Assembly (NCBI GenBank): GCA_905250025.1
Contig: CAJNOJ010000292.1
Span: 1-64,000, forward strand
Source of the DNA: Adineta ricciae
Lineage: Eukaryota > Rotifera > Eurotatoria > Adinetida > Adinetidae
Direction of reading: 5' to 3'
Length of the DNA: 64,000 nucleotides
Under the pieces are notes generated by a model that saw only the letters and a list, made by a program, of their open reading frames with translations, ran no database searches and had not been told where the DNA came from. Position numbers and translations under genes: made by a program. Positions 36,400 to 46,275 of the stretch are shown here, piece by piece. Each line of letters starts with the position of its first letter. Positions within the stretch are counted from its first letter, which is position 1.

Positions 36400-37070
36400 G
36401 CTTAGTAACAATGGATTTCCATGCATTTGAGAATGGATTTTTTGCTTTAAATAGTACTGGGAATGATTTATCTAAGCTTAAGTCTCTGAGTGCTATATTT
36501 CTTCATTAAAAATAAATAAATAAATATGGTATTAAAGAGCTATTACATGACGATATTTGACATTCAATCTAGCATCAAATATTGAGAAATCAATTAATGA
36601 CGACTAGGCTTTAATAGAACTTAAGTTTTCTAATATATTGCTCTATGAAAAAATTATATTTTTGAATGATTCAGTATATACTACCATATATCCGTACTCT
36701 TAAGGGGGTTGAGGGTGTTGGGTGAGGGTGAGGTTAGGCGAGTTTGAGTGAGATTAGGTAAAATTTTTTTCTCATTGGAAACGGTAGAGCTGCTTGAGCT
36801 GTTTGTGGGAAAAGTGTTGGGATGGTAGTTGGTAACAAAGACACGAATTCATACTGATTTTCTCGAAATTTTTATGTTTTACATCATCCAAATTCAGTTT
36901 CACGCAGGGAATTTTTGCGAGAAGATTTTTTTTCGGGGACAGAATATGTCATCCGGTGGACATAAGCATAGCAAACATATTCATAGAAAAATTGATTTTT
37001 GAAACGATTTGTTCAAATACGGGACTTGGCAAGAATTACTTTTGGCACTCAGCCGAAAATGCATTAAAAA
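36400..37070. other. No recognisable gene; G-rich tract
   Basis: Upstream flank of the Cys-repeat gene. At 36702-36760 it has repeated G-rich units (GGTGAGGGTGAGG, GGGTGTTGGG) resembling degenerate telomeric repeats. No coding evidence. Confidence 0.4.
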
Positions 37071-37071
37071 C

Positions 37072-37433
37072 ACGTAGGATATCTTTCCGCCCGATTCGAG
37101 TTTTTCCAGGACTTATTTGTCCTCGTATGTATTCCAACTATTCCAACAATGATCACAGATATAACTCGATGAGCTCTATCGATTCCAATCATGAGATTTC
37201 CCATAACTCACTTTCTTTGTCCCGAAAAATGGGAAAAACCGCCCGAAATCAACAAAAATCAAAGAAAACCCCTGACCGATTCGCTTGAGTGATATCTGAT
37301 ATCATTCCAAGCATGATTCCAAATCAAACTCGATGAGTTCTATCCATTTCACACCTCATTCACGAATTTCGAGCACTTTATCAGTGAGAAATCGCATAAT
37401 TACTGTATTCACAGCATACGAAGACAGCAACAA
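37072..37433 (+). repeat. Long inverted repeat, left arm (empty site of a later insertion)
   Basis: This arm pairs in inverted orientation with 41103-42007. Matching landmarks include ACGTAGGATATCTTTCCGCC, CCAGG, GATATCTGATATCATTCCAA, CGATGAGTTCTATCC and ATTCACGAATTTCGAGCAC. The right arm is interrupted by a 533-bp GC-rich element; the left arm preserves the uninterrupted site at about 37326-37334. The arms are not LTRs because they are inverted, and no transposase links to them. Confidence 0.75.
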
Positions 37434-37920
37434 AAAAATACATTGGTTTATTTATTTGAACCAATAGGATATGAGAATATGTTTTATCACGTATTCATAC
37501 TCATAGAATATACAAAATTTTGTTCTAAATAATTTGTAGAATTTTTGTATTTCACGGGCATACAAAAGATGGTACTTGTTCACTTTAGACACTGTGCAGA
37601 ACAGGAAAGAAAAATTATTGGAGAGAGAGACGACCAATCGAATGTATAGAACGAAAAAAGAGAGATAAAACGATATAGATAGACACTGTAGATGACAGTA
37701 TAATGCTGTCACAGAAATATGATTGATAAGTGATGCATTTGATAATTGTTTAATCTTCTTATATTAATATAAAAATAAAAAGTATCTAATTAAAGAGAAT
37801 AGAAAAGAAGATCAAATATTTTGTCTCATAAATGGGACATGAATATATAACGACTCATTTCCCATTTCGAAACATTAAATATATTTTTCACAAATATCAT
37901 TCTTATCGAACTTAATATTT

Positions 37921-39281
37921 ATGATGAACATTACTTTGAATGATCTTGACACTTTAAATATACGACGAATTCATAAGATGATGACATCAGACGAAGCTAA
38001 TATTAAATTCCTACAACACCTTAAATTACTACTTGTAATTCCTACAACAGTTGAGCAATGTAATGAACTTGCAAATCATGATTGGTATTTGGCGAAACTA
38101 ACGCGACTAACTGACGGTAAGAAATATAAATTAATAATTTGTTCAAAAATGATGTGGTCATTTAGGTTTTACATTTCGATGTCGTCGTTGCTTAGGAACT
38201 AAATCTATTCGGAATGGTACATTTTTTGAACTTTCACATCTACCATTAAATTCAATATTCGAGCTTATGTATTACTGGAGTCGTCAACAAGATTCGCNAC
38301 AACACCTTAAATTACTACCTGTAATTCCTAAAATAATTGAGCAATGTAATGAATTTGCAACTCATGATTGGTATTTGGCGAAACTAACACGACTAACTGA
38401 CGGTAAGAAATATAAATTAATAATTTGTTCAAAAATGATGTGGTCATTTAGGTTTTACATTTCGATGTCGTCGTTGCTTAGGAACTAAATCTATTCGGAA
38501 TGGTACATTTTTTGAACTTTCACATCTACCATTAAATTCAATATTCGAACTTATGTATTACTGGAGTCGTCAACAAGATTCGCTTGATCATTTAATGCAT
38601 GAATTAGATATTGGATCCACAAAAACGGTCGTAGATTGGAAGAACTTTTGCCGCGACGTTTGTGCGGAATATTTTCTTAGAAATCCTGTACAAATCGGAG
38701 GTAATTGAACTAAGTGACTAAAAATTATATTTTTATTCGTTATTAGGTCCTGGACATATAGTCGAAATCGACGAGAGTTGTTTTGGAAAAAGAAAGTATC
38801 AACGCGGACGTGTTCTTAGGGCTCAACAGTGGGTTTTTGGTGGTGTTGATCTACAGACAAAGGAGTGCTTTATGGTAGAGGTTGACCAACGTGATGCACT
38901 TACATTAATTCCAATCATTCAACAATTCATTCGACCAGGTAAATAATTTTTTATAATAAAGTATGTTGAACTTGGTTGTGTATTGTAGGAAGTATTATTC
39001 ATTCCGATCAATGGAGAGCGTACAATTCCTTACAAAATGATCCAGCATACGTGCATTTTACTGTGAACCATTCTGTTAATTTTGTGGATCCCGTCACCAG
39101 TGTTCACACCCAAAACATCGAGAATAGTTGGATGAGGGTGAAATGTCGTCAAAAAAAGTATCTGGGTATACATCGTACTTTATTATCTTCTTACCTACAA
39201 GAATATATGTGGCGGCAAAAATTCGGTGAAACTCCTTTTAAACATTTGGTTGAACAAATTACTCAGATTTATCCTGTTTGA
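37921..39281 (+). CDS. Merlin transposase (ISXO2-like DDE)
   Basis: Coding exons: 37921-38116, 38166 onward (repeated after the N as 38299-38402 and 38452-38700), 38747-38938 and 38989-39281; all join in phase through introns of about 45-50 bp. Exon two carries a zinc-ribbon-like FRCRRC. The catalytic triad is visible as Asp in VEIDESCFGKRKY, Asp in IIHSDQWRAY and Glu in HTQNIENSW. This is the DDE arrangement of the ISXO2/DDE_Tnp_IS1595 domain used by Merlin elements. It ends QITQIYPV. The stretch 38013-38297 is duplicated at 38299-38583 with several substitutions, which breaks the annotated frame only at the N. With one copy removed, no stop or frameshift is seen. Confidence 0.82.
38013..38583 (+). 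repeat. 285-bp direct duplication across a single-N join
   Basis: 38013-38297 and 38299-38583 repeat the same part of the Merlin transposase gene with several substitutions, separated by one N (38298). Confidence 0.88.
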
Positions 39282-39689
39282 TCAGTTTTTATTTGCTTAT
39301 TTATTTGTATGAATAAAGTTTTTTGACATTAATGCTTATGTCATTTTCGAACAAGCTGTACAGGGAGGTCATCTACAATGTCTATCTATATCGCTTTATC
39401 TCTCTTTTTTCGTTCTATACATTCGATTGGTCGTCTCTCTCTCCAATAATTTTTCTTTCCTGTTCTCCACTGTGTCTAAAGTGAACAAGTACCGCAGTTG
39501 AAATGAGGAATATGTATATCATACATTCACGATATTCGTGTTTATATTGCATATTTAACATAATTTCGAATGGAGATAAATATCTGGCTGACATAAAATT
39601 ACATGAAACAAAACTACGTAAGAATAGAGAAACAGAATTGTGTATTAAAGAAAATTAAAGAGGAATCATATCATCGATTACATGCTCAA

Positions 39690-41140
39690 GATTGTTTATT
39701 TTTCGTTGTAATTTATGTTTAATAAATTTTAGCGAGTAGATGAATATAATCAATAAAATAAGACACACGATGGATATTATAGATATTGCGATGTCACGAA
39801 TCAGTTGTTTTACAGTGAATGTTTTCGAAGAATAAGACGGAATAAACTCGTTGAGTAAATTTTGGTACTGGTTCCGATACGATAATATTATTGGATGTTC
39901 GTGTTCTTTAATTGGGACGAAGAAATGTGTCCATTATTTCACATGCAAATGAGCATTTCCTAGAATATTTACTCGCTTTTCGTCACAAGATATAGGAGAC
40001 AACTGGAAATTAGCACAAGCAATTGTGTTATTACATGGTAAACGTACGAGGTCAGCTTCTTTGGCAGAAAGCGTGTCAATCATACCATTTTGATAAGAGA
40101 TTTTACAGTATATTCTATTCTCAACATTGTAAAAGTACAATATTCCGTCATCAATTTGTATTAAATTTGTTCTATATTTTGTGATCGAATGACTGAACAT
40201 TTACTATTCGCAATCAATTGATGATTGAACAATTCATATAAATACGAGTAGCTACCTAATTCGACTTATAATATAAGTGACGAATTCCTAATACACTCCT
40301 ACACATACTCAGGAATAGATGACGATAGATTTCGTTATACATAGTCTCAGGAATACTCTTAGTCGAGCTATATGTCAGCCTATGTCCAGCAGTATACACA
40401 AGTATAACTAAATCTATCCCTATCTATTCCTAAACTCCTAGGTTTATATAGATATATATGTATTTATATTCGAACTGAGATTAGTCTATCAGATGTCCAT
40501 TTGTAATATAAGTCGAATTAGGCAATTCATGATCAAAATCGCTTTTCCACACTACTACAAAAGTAATGTGTTATCAATTGCATTTATTCCAATTGTTTTT
40601 GGAAGGCTTGAATATGCATACATTTCATGATTGAATATAAACGGCAGTGGAATCAATTGAAATACATAGAGTTTGGTTGTACTAACAACAGGTATTTGTA
40701 AAAACAGCGTTGAAATTACGATACAAGGGTGCAATGAAACTGAATTGATACAACTCTTTAAACAATATCTCAATGCGAAAACAGATTGTCCAATAATCAA
40801 TTCGGTAAATTTATTTAATGATTTGTGAATGCCATGTGCTGTGTATGAACTACGCATCCATGATAACACTGCGGTCAAAAGTAAACTTAAGTCATCATCA
40901 GATAAATAATCGAAATCTAGTTTATTGCTGCTGATGTGTTGAAGCATTAGTTCAGCTGGTGCTACACGAGCACGACGAATGTGAGTGTAACTATCTAAAG
41001 TATCACTTTCTCGTATTGAAGGTAATGCATCTGTATCTAATTTGTGATAGTAGAATTGTTTGTTAAAAAAATGACACGCCGACATATTGTTAGGAAAATT
41101 TTCGTCGTGTTGCTGTGTTTGTATGCTGTGAATACAGTAA
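39690..41140 (-). mobile_element. Envelope-like gene fossil of an LTR retroelement/retrovirus-like element
   Basis: Minus-strand frames between about 41140 and 39690 encode a protein with a C-terminal membrane anchor (SIISIVCLILLIIFIYSL) followed by a basic tail. A Cys pair occurs in the preceding ectodomain (LPCNNTIACANF, SPISCDE). The N-terminal half is a helical region followed by a beta-rich part. The layout is like the Env/F-type glycoproteins of Ty3/gypsy-related elements, but I see no gag or pol next to it, so the assignment is tentative. It is broken, and a MITE (40238-40522) is inserted within it. A host glycoprotein gene is an alternative. Confidence 0.35.
40238..40522. mobile_element. 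285-bp MITE related to the 534-bp element at 34.4 kb
   Basis: Inverted repeats CCTAATTCGACTTATA (from 40255) and its complement ending at 40522 match the ends of the element at 34373-34906. The interior shares AGGAATAGATAGGGATAGAT in reverse orientation. An 8-bp direct repeat CAATTCAT lies at 40230-40237 and 40523-40530. The left end has about 17 unpaired bases. It splits the envelope-like fossil, so it inserted later. Confidence 0.6.
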
Positions 41141-41205
41141 TTATGCGATTTCGTACTGATGAAGTGCTCGAAATTCGTGAATGAGGTGTGAAATGGACAG
41201 AACTC

Positions 41206-41738
41206 CCCAGGTCGAGCATTCCAGCCGCCGGAACCGGCACGGGACCGAGACGGAAAACATCGGAAATCGATATAATTCTGCAGGTTCCGTCTCGGAAAAC
41301 AGCTGGATAGCACCGGATATTCGCCGGTTCTTTGCCGCCGGATTCCGGCCGGACTACACGAGGAAATTTCCTACGTGCTCCAGTCATTCCCTTCCACCGG
41401 AAACGCCATCGCTCTCCTCCATTCCTGTCAGCGGATCCGAAGGGGAACACGCATGAAACTTTCCGACGTATTCCAACTTTTTTCGCTCATCAAAAAAAGG
41501 AAAAANNNNNNNNNNNNNNNNNNNNNNNNNNNNNNNNNNNNNNNNNNNNNNNNNNNNNNNNNNNNNNNNNTCAGCTGGTTCCTGATGGTGACCGGGTCCA
41601 GCTCGTTCTCAATTGTCGTCGTTTCTGTCTGGATCCAGTAGGAATTTGCCGGTAAAATCCTGTAGAAATCCGGCCGGAATCCGGCGGCAAAGAAATATGA
41701 GGAACCGGCCGGTTCCGACCGAGTGGAAATGACCTGGG
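41206..41738. mobile_element. GC-rich insertion element with CCCAGGTC ends and TC target duplication
   Basis: The ends CCCAGGTC (41206) and GACCTGGG (to 41738) are inverted repeats, flanked by TC on both sides (41204-41205 and 41739-41740). Comparison with the other arm of the long inverted repeat shows an uninterrupted sequence at the same point, which confirms a clean insertion. Composition is strikingly GC-rich (CCGGAACCGGC-type runs) against AT-rich surroundings. A 65-base gap lies inside. No coding domain is recognised; the superfamily is unknown. Confidence 0.65.
41506..41570. other. Assembly gap (65 N)
   Basis: A run of 65 undetermined bases inside the GC-rich insertion element. Confidence 0.99.
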
Positions 41739-42010
41739 TCATCGAGTTTGACTTGGAATCATGTTTGGAATGATATCAGATATTACTCAGGCGAATCAGC
41801 CCCGGTATTTCTGGAAATAATGCAATTTTGGGGTGTTTTTTTCAGTTTTTTGGGATTTTGGGGGTAAGGAAGTGACTTTTTCCGAATATTTTTTACCAAT
41901 CGACAGAGCTCGTCGAGTTGTACCTGGAACGATTGGAATGATTGCTGGAATGCATACGAGAACGAATAACTCCTGGAAAAACTCGAATCGGGCGGAAAGA
42001 TATCCTACGT

Positions 42011-42084
42011 ATTATTATAGTCAGCAAATGATCGAACCTATTTTAAGAATTTGGCGTGTTTTCCAGATTTATTCGAAGTGTATA
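42011..42084 (+). repeat. Dispersed 75-bp repeat, copy 1
   Basis: The segment with GTCAGCAAATGATCGAACCT and TTATTCGAAGTGTATA recurs at 44971-45047 in the same orientation. Copy 1 ends exactly where a palindromic MITE starts. Confidence 0.7.
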
Positions 42085-42195
42085 TGTCGTGCCGAAGTTA
42101 TAAATTCCACAAAATTTTTGCCGAAGTGACAACTTCGACAAAATTTTGTTCGTCGAAGTTATAACTTCGGCACAGAGTGTAACTTCGGCACGACA
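42085..42195. mobile_element. 111-bp palindromic MITE at a TA site
   Basis: Inverted ends TGTCGTGCCGAAGTTA (42085) and TAACTTCGGCACGACA (to 42195), flanked by TATA on each side (42081-42084 and 42196-42199), with further CGAAGTTATAACTTCG pairing inside. The related segment at 44971-45047 lacks this insertion, which supports its mobility. Confidence 0.65.
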
Positions 42196-42466
42196 TATAT
42201 ATACAGTTATTGTCTTCTTGTTTTGTTGTTGTTCGAAAATAAAGGTGGTCTAGATGACCGACAACTTGAACCTGTGTCTCTGTTTCGTCGTCATCATATC
42301 CGGATGCTAACGGATACGCATGTGGAACTTCAACCTACGCGGCACATACATGCAAGAGTGTCAAGTGCATTTTGATTCGACTTTATTTTGTTTAATTAAG
42401 GGGTGAGAATGTGAGTATAATAGTATTTCAAGTTAAATTTCGATCGGAAATCCTTCTGGCATATGG

Positions 42467-42624
42467 TGCGGGTGTGGGTATCAGATGTATCAAAGGCTTA
42501 TATCTACATCCATCACACATCGTTAGCTACTTTTACTATATTTAAAGAATGTTAGTAGGGTGCGTGAGAAGAGCATTGCTAAAGGTTAGAGGGCGAATGA
42601 TTAACCATATTTCATTCTTATATA
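42467..42624 (+). repeat. Dispersed 157-bp repeat, copy 2
   Basis: Same sequence and orientation as 17489-17645, starting TGCGGGTGTGGGTATC and ending CATTCTTATATA, with a handful of substitutions. Confidence 0.85.
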
Positions 42625-42692
42625 TGATACTGGTACGTGACACTCACACTAGCAAGGTTATCTAGAGAAAATAGTTAAATAGTTGTGTTCAA

Positions 42693-44965
42693 TTATTGAT
42701 AGAAATAAATTCCAATATTATCAACATCGCCATCATTCGAAGTTGGATCTGTACAAATGATAGTGACAAGTATTGTAAAAGAACGAGTCCCAGCTGGTAC
42801 AAGTCCAGTAGCTTGACGAAAGAGCAATGATGATTGACTGTTTCGATCAGCAGCTGATACTGGGCCGATTGTTGTTCGATTGCCCAGCATTTGATTTGCT
42901 TGATCAGCAAAAGCTATTGAAACACGCGCATTATCATTTTGAGAACTCCAGCCGCCAATCCATGCTGATAGATTGAATTTGACCACAGAATTATCAATTA
43001 AAACTGGATCAACAGTGTGTGTCACATTTACTGTTTGCCACATTGAAGTAACAGTCGACGCTTGTCCAAAGAAATAGCAATTACCACGGTTACTAGAAAA
43101 CAAAAAAGACAGCTGCAGAAAAGATAAAAATAATTCGTAATATTTACCTCGGTCCAGGATCTGAAGGAGTAAGATCTCCATGTTGAGGATTATTATAGGA
43201 TATTTGAGTAATCGTTCCATTGTAATTCCATCCTGTTGGATGTGTAACACCACCGCCTGTTTCGCAAGGACCAGTTTCACCATCACCGTTAATCAATAAA
43301 TTCTTATTGAACGCTATAAAAAAAACTCTTTTCATATAATTATATAAGTAAGAATGTATGTTTCTTTTCTCCATTCGTTATGCATTCAGCCTCTGTAATA
43401 ATTAGCATCATCAAATATTCCATGGTACTTCTATAGGTCAGCGATTAGCCGAGAGAAAGCTGGCGAAGAGGCAAAGTAAAACTTCATCCAGTTTTGCTAA
43501 ATTAATTTACGTGGTCTTCACAATATATTTCAAAGAGTTTTCTACGATCTATAAACTATCTATTCACTCTAAACTTTCTGAGTGCGAATAGCCAGATGGG
43601 AGTTCTTTTTTCCATGAGTGACAACGAATGAAGCTTAAATGCTCAAGGTCAAAAGGAATTTGGTAGAATATGCAAAATTTATCTAGCCAGAATGATCATT
43701 TCACCGTTATTACAGCTATTCCAAAATGATAACTCCATGGAGATACACATCAAATTTTTCACCCTCATCCTCTGTCGTTTTCCAACGTGTTAATCCATTA
43801 ACGTGAAAGCTTCTTAGCTAATGTCAGTGACTCATGTAATATCAAAGACATAATCATATTTTCTGATGTTACAGACTGATAATTTCTAAGATACCACATA
43901 GCAACGCCGGTTTCTGATTTACTTAATATATACTATGAGATTTTTCCAATCAGCCTCAGGTATGTCTTTGTTAAACTATATATATATATTCCTACATACT
44001 TGAATTGAAAGGAGTTGTAGTGGTTCCTATCAACAATATATCAAACAAACAGTAGAATCTAACCGCATTGTTAGTAATCTAACCTGCAGAAGTACTTGAG
44101 AGTATAGTCGTAAGCGATGTTGTAGCTAGCGTGGTTGTGGATGGTGTTGTAGATGTGCTTACAGTTCTGGTAGTGCTTGTAGATGGTGTAGTCAGACTAG
44201 GTGGCATTGTAGAAGTTACTGTAGTCGCATTAGTAAGCGTCGTAGTCTGGCCATCTAGTAACGCAATATTTATAGTTTTCGGAAAAAAAGAATTAGAAAA
44301 ACATTAGAAGTCTATTTTCAAAAGTAATATTCATATACTACACCTTTTTTACTTTTAGATAATTTTGCCATAGTAACTGCAGCGATCACAGCAGACAAGG
44401 CAAGGGCAATAAGAGAAATAGTTACTAGCAGACAACAGCATCGTTTTAACCATGGAGATGAGCCACGTCTATACATGCAACGAAAAAATAATTAATGGAT
44501 GAAATTAAGAATCCATTTCAATATCGTACTTCCGACGACGGCGGTGTTTTATTTGTTCATGAAATGTCGATCTTCGTTCATTCAATTCATAATTTATTTT
44601 GACATTCGTTTCTGTCTGATTATGCTATATACATGTTGACATTGCGTAGATTTTTTATTTTACTCTCATAAACAAGTAAACAAATCTTTCATTGTTACTT
44701 ACTTTCGAAATGGATTCTGGTTTTTTTGATGTAATGAAAATTCTTGACTTATCAGTTAAATCATTTGATGATAGTTGAATAGAATTCAGACGATCTTGAT
44801 ATCTATCTGAGTTTACGTTCACTTTCAATACGTTTCTACCAAAAGTATCTAGTTGCCTCTGGATAATAGTTTCTATGAAAATAATGTATTGAATTAAAAT
44901 TTCATCTTCACCTTTCCTAATCCATTCAATAGATCAGTCTTATTCACACGAATTACTGTTACCAT
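42693..44965 (-). CDS. Type II membrane protein with mucin-like stalk and lectin-like C-terminal domain
   Basis: Seven exons on the minus strand splice in phase with GT...AG borders: 44965-44912, 44858-44703, 44615-44530, 44468-44344, 44254-44084, 43313-43148 and 43092-42693. The sum is 1,158 bp, a 385-residue protein. The cytoplasmic N terminus ends in a basic cluster (KHRRRRKRGSS), followed by one membrane helix (CCCLLVTISLIALALSAVIA). Next is a Thr/Ser/Pro stalk (TTLTNATTVTSTMPPSLTT), then an ectodomain beginning NLLINGDGETGPCETGGG with RGNCYFFGQ, FNLSAWIGGWSSQNDNARV and PAGTRSFTILV. The ectodomain resembles beta-sandwich carbohydrate-binding modules common in bdelloid surface proteins. 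Likely role: glycan or ligand binding at the cell surface. The first exon (ATG at 44965) is the least certain. Confidence 0.75.
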
Positions 44966-44970
44966 AATAG

Positions 44971-45047
44971 TATTATTGTAGTCAGCAAATGATCGAACCT
45001 ATTTTAATAATATGACGTCTCTTCCAAATTTATTCGAAGTGTATATA
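44971..45047 (+). repeat. Dispersed 75-bp repeat, copy 2 (empty site for the TA-site MITE)
   Basis: Matches 42011-42084 (GTCAGCAAATGATCGAACCT...TTATTCGAAGTGTATA) and then continues differently, without the palindromic MITE. It lies just upstream of the first exon of the type II membrane protein gene. Confidence 0.65.
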
Positions 45048-45049
45048 AA

Positions 45050-46275
45050 GCTAGATGTAAAAATAATAAATTTTACGACGAACAAAAAGCAGCCATACAT
45101 GTATTCTGACACTGATGAAAATAATAATTATATTGTATAAGTATTCTTATGAAAATGGAAATCGTGATGTACTTTGTCTTTGACCTGCACCCATTTCAGA
45201 ATACATAGACGAGAAAATAATAAAATCTTAATCAATTTCGACAGTGAGATGATGGGTGTGAGTGAGGGGTGTGGATCCATCTAATACCGACTTACATCCA
45301 CACCCTCACCCTCTACCGGTAGCCAATGTTTATTTCATTGCAAACCGCTTTTGAGCGAAATCCGTAGAGCGAAGCCCGGTTTTTCGCTGATTGTGGACAG
45401 TTTCAAGCATTTTTCGGTGGGAAGAAAAGAACTCGCAAAAAAGCCTTGTTACACCAAATTGTAGGGATCGCCGAGTTTCATCCATCCCAGGAGTTTCACA
45501 GACATCCCACGTACTAAAGCGAATATTGGCAGGATCTACTCGAATCCGCTACTAACTTCCATCACGTGAGGTCCTTGGGTTCTGTAGATTTCTTAAATAG
45601 CTTAATTGCTTTTGACAGTAAGATTGTTAGAGATTCTGTGAATAAAGGTAATTGTGAGAGAGAAATAGGATTCATGAATTCCTCATGAGTCAATAATTCA
45701 CGGAAGTCGGACACTGCTGAGATCTCAGTATTTATATATCTCTATATATTTCTGCGAATCGATTCGAATAGCTTCAACACACTTGAATTTTGTTCCTTTC
45801 TGTGTACTGTTGAAAATATGGCAGTCGTATTTGGAGTGTAGAACTCGTCACAGTTTGACAAATTACGAGATTCTTATCCTGCAACCTGTCCTTCTGCTGG
45901 TGTAATATATAGGGCTCTAGTCTAGTTTGATTTTGAAAGGCCTAAAATACACCGGTATAAAAATTGAGAAAAACGGGCAAAATCGTATAGGGTTTCTCCG
46001 AAGTCTAATGATGTTACAGTCCCTAAGGGATATTTATTTTGATTAGTCTGAGCTGACAGAATTTTCTCTGTGTCAGGACTGTCATCCATATGTCAACGCC
46101 ATCTGTTTCATGGAAAAGCTACATTTTTGTTAGTAGTATCTTGTCTTTTTCGTTCCTTCTATCAATCAGGTGATATGACTACACAAGTGTAAGAAGGTGA
46201 AGAAAGAGAGGAAGTAGCATTACATTCGATCGAAAATAAGTAAACAACAACGCGTAATACATCCCTACTGAAGCC
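45050..46275. other. No recognisable gene; G/C-tract hairpin
   Basis: At about 45250-45315 the G-rich GAGTGAGGGGTGTGGAT and the C-rich ATCCACACCCTCACCCTC form an inverted repeat. Otherwise only short frames are present. The last few hundred bases lie upstream of the F-box/LRR gene. Confidence 0.4.

Larger units (their letters stand above)
37571..39493 (+). mobile_element. Merlin (IS1016/IS1595-related) DNA transposon with complete-looking transposase
   Basis: 126-bp terminal inverted repeats (37571-37696 and 39368-39493) start GGTACTTGTTCACTTTAGAC. They enclose a spliced transposase gene. The length (1,923 bp) includes a 285-bp direct duplication around a single N at 38298, probably an assembly artefact, so the true element is likely about 1.64 kb. 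No matching 8-9 bp target duplication is seen at the outer ends. It lies between the arms of the long inverted repeat. Confidence 0.85.
41103..42007 (-). repeat. Long inverted repeat, right arm (carries a GC-rich insertion)
   Basis: Reverse complement of 37072-37433, in two pieces (41103-41205 and 41739-42007) separated by the GC-rich element. Identity is high but clearly imperfect by eye, so the inverted duplication is old. Confidence 0.7.

Noticed and set aside
36956-37288. 110-codon frame overlapping the left repeat arm
   Set aside because: Lies within the long inverted repeat, is not kept open in the other arm, and has no motif.
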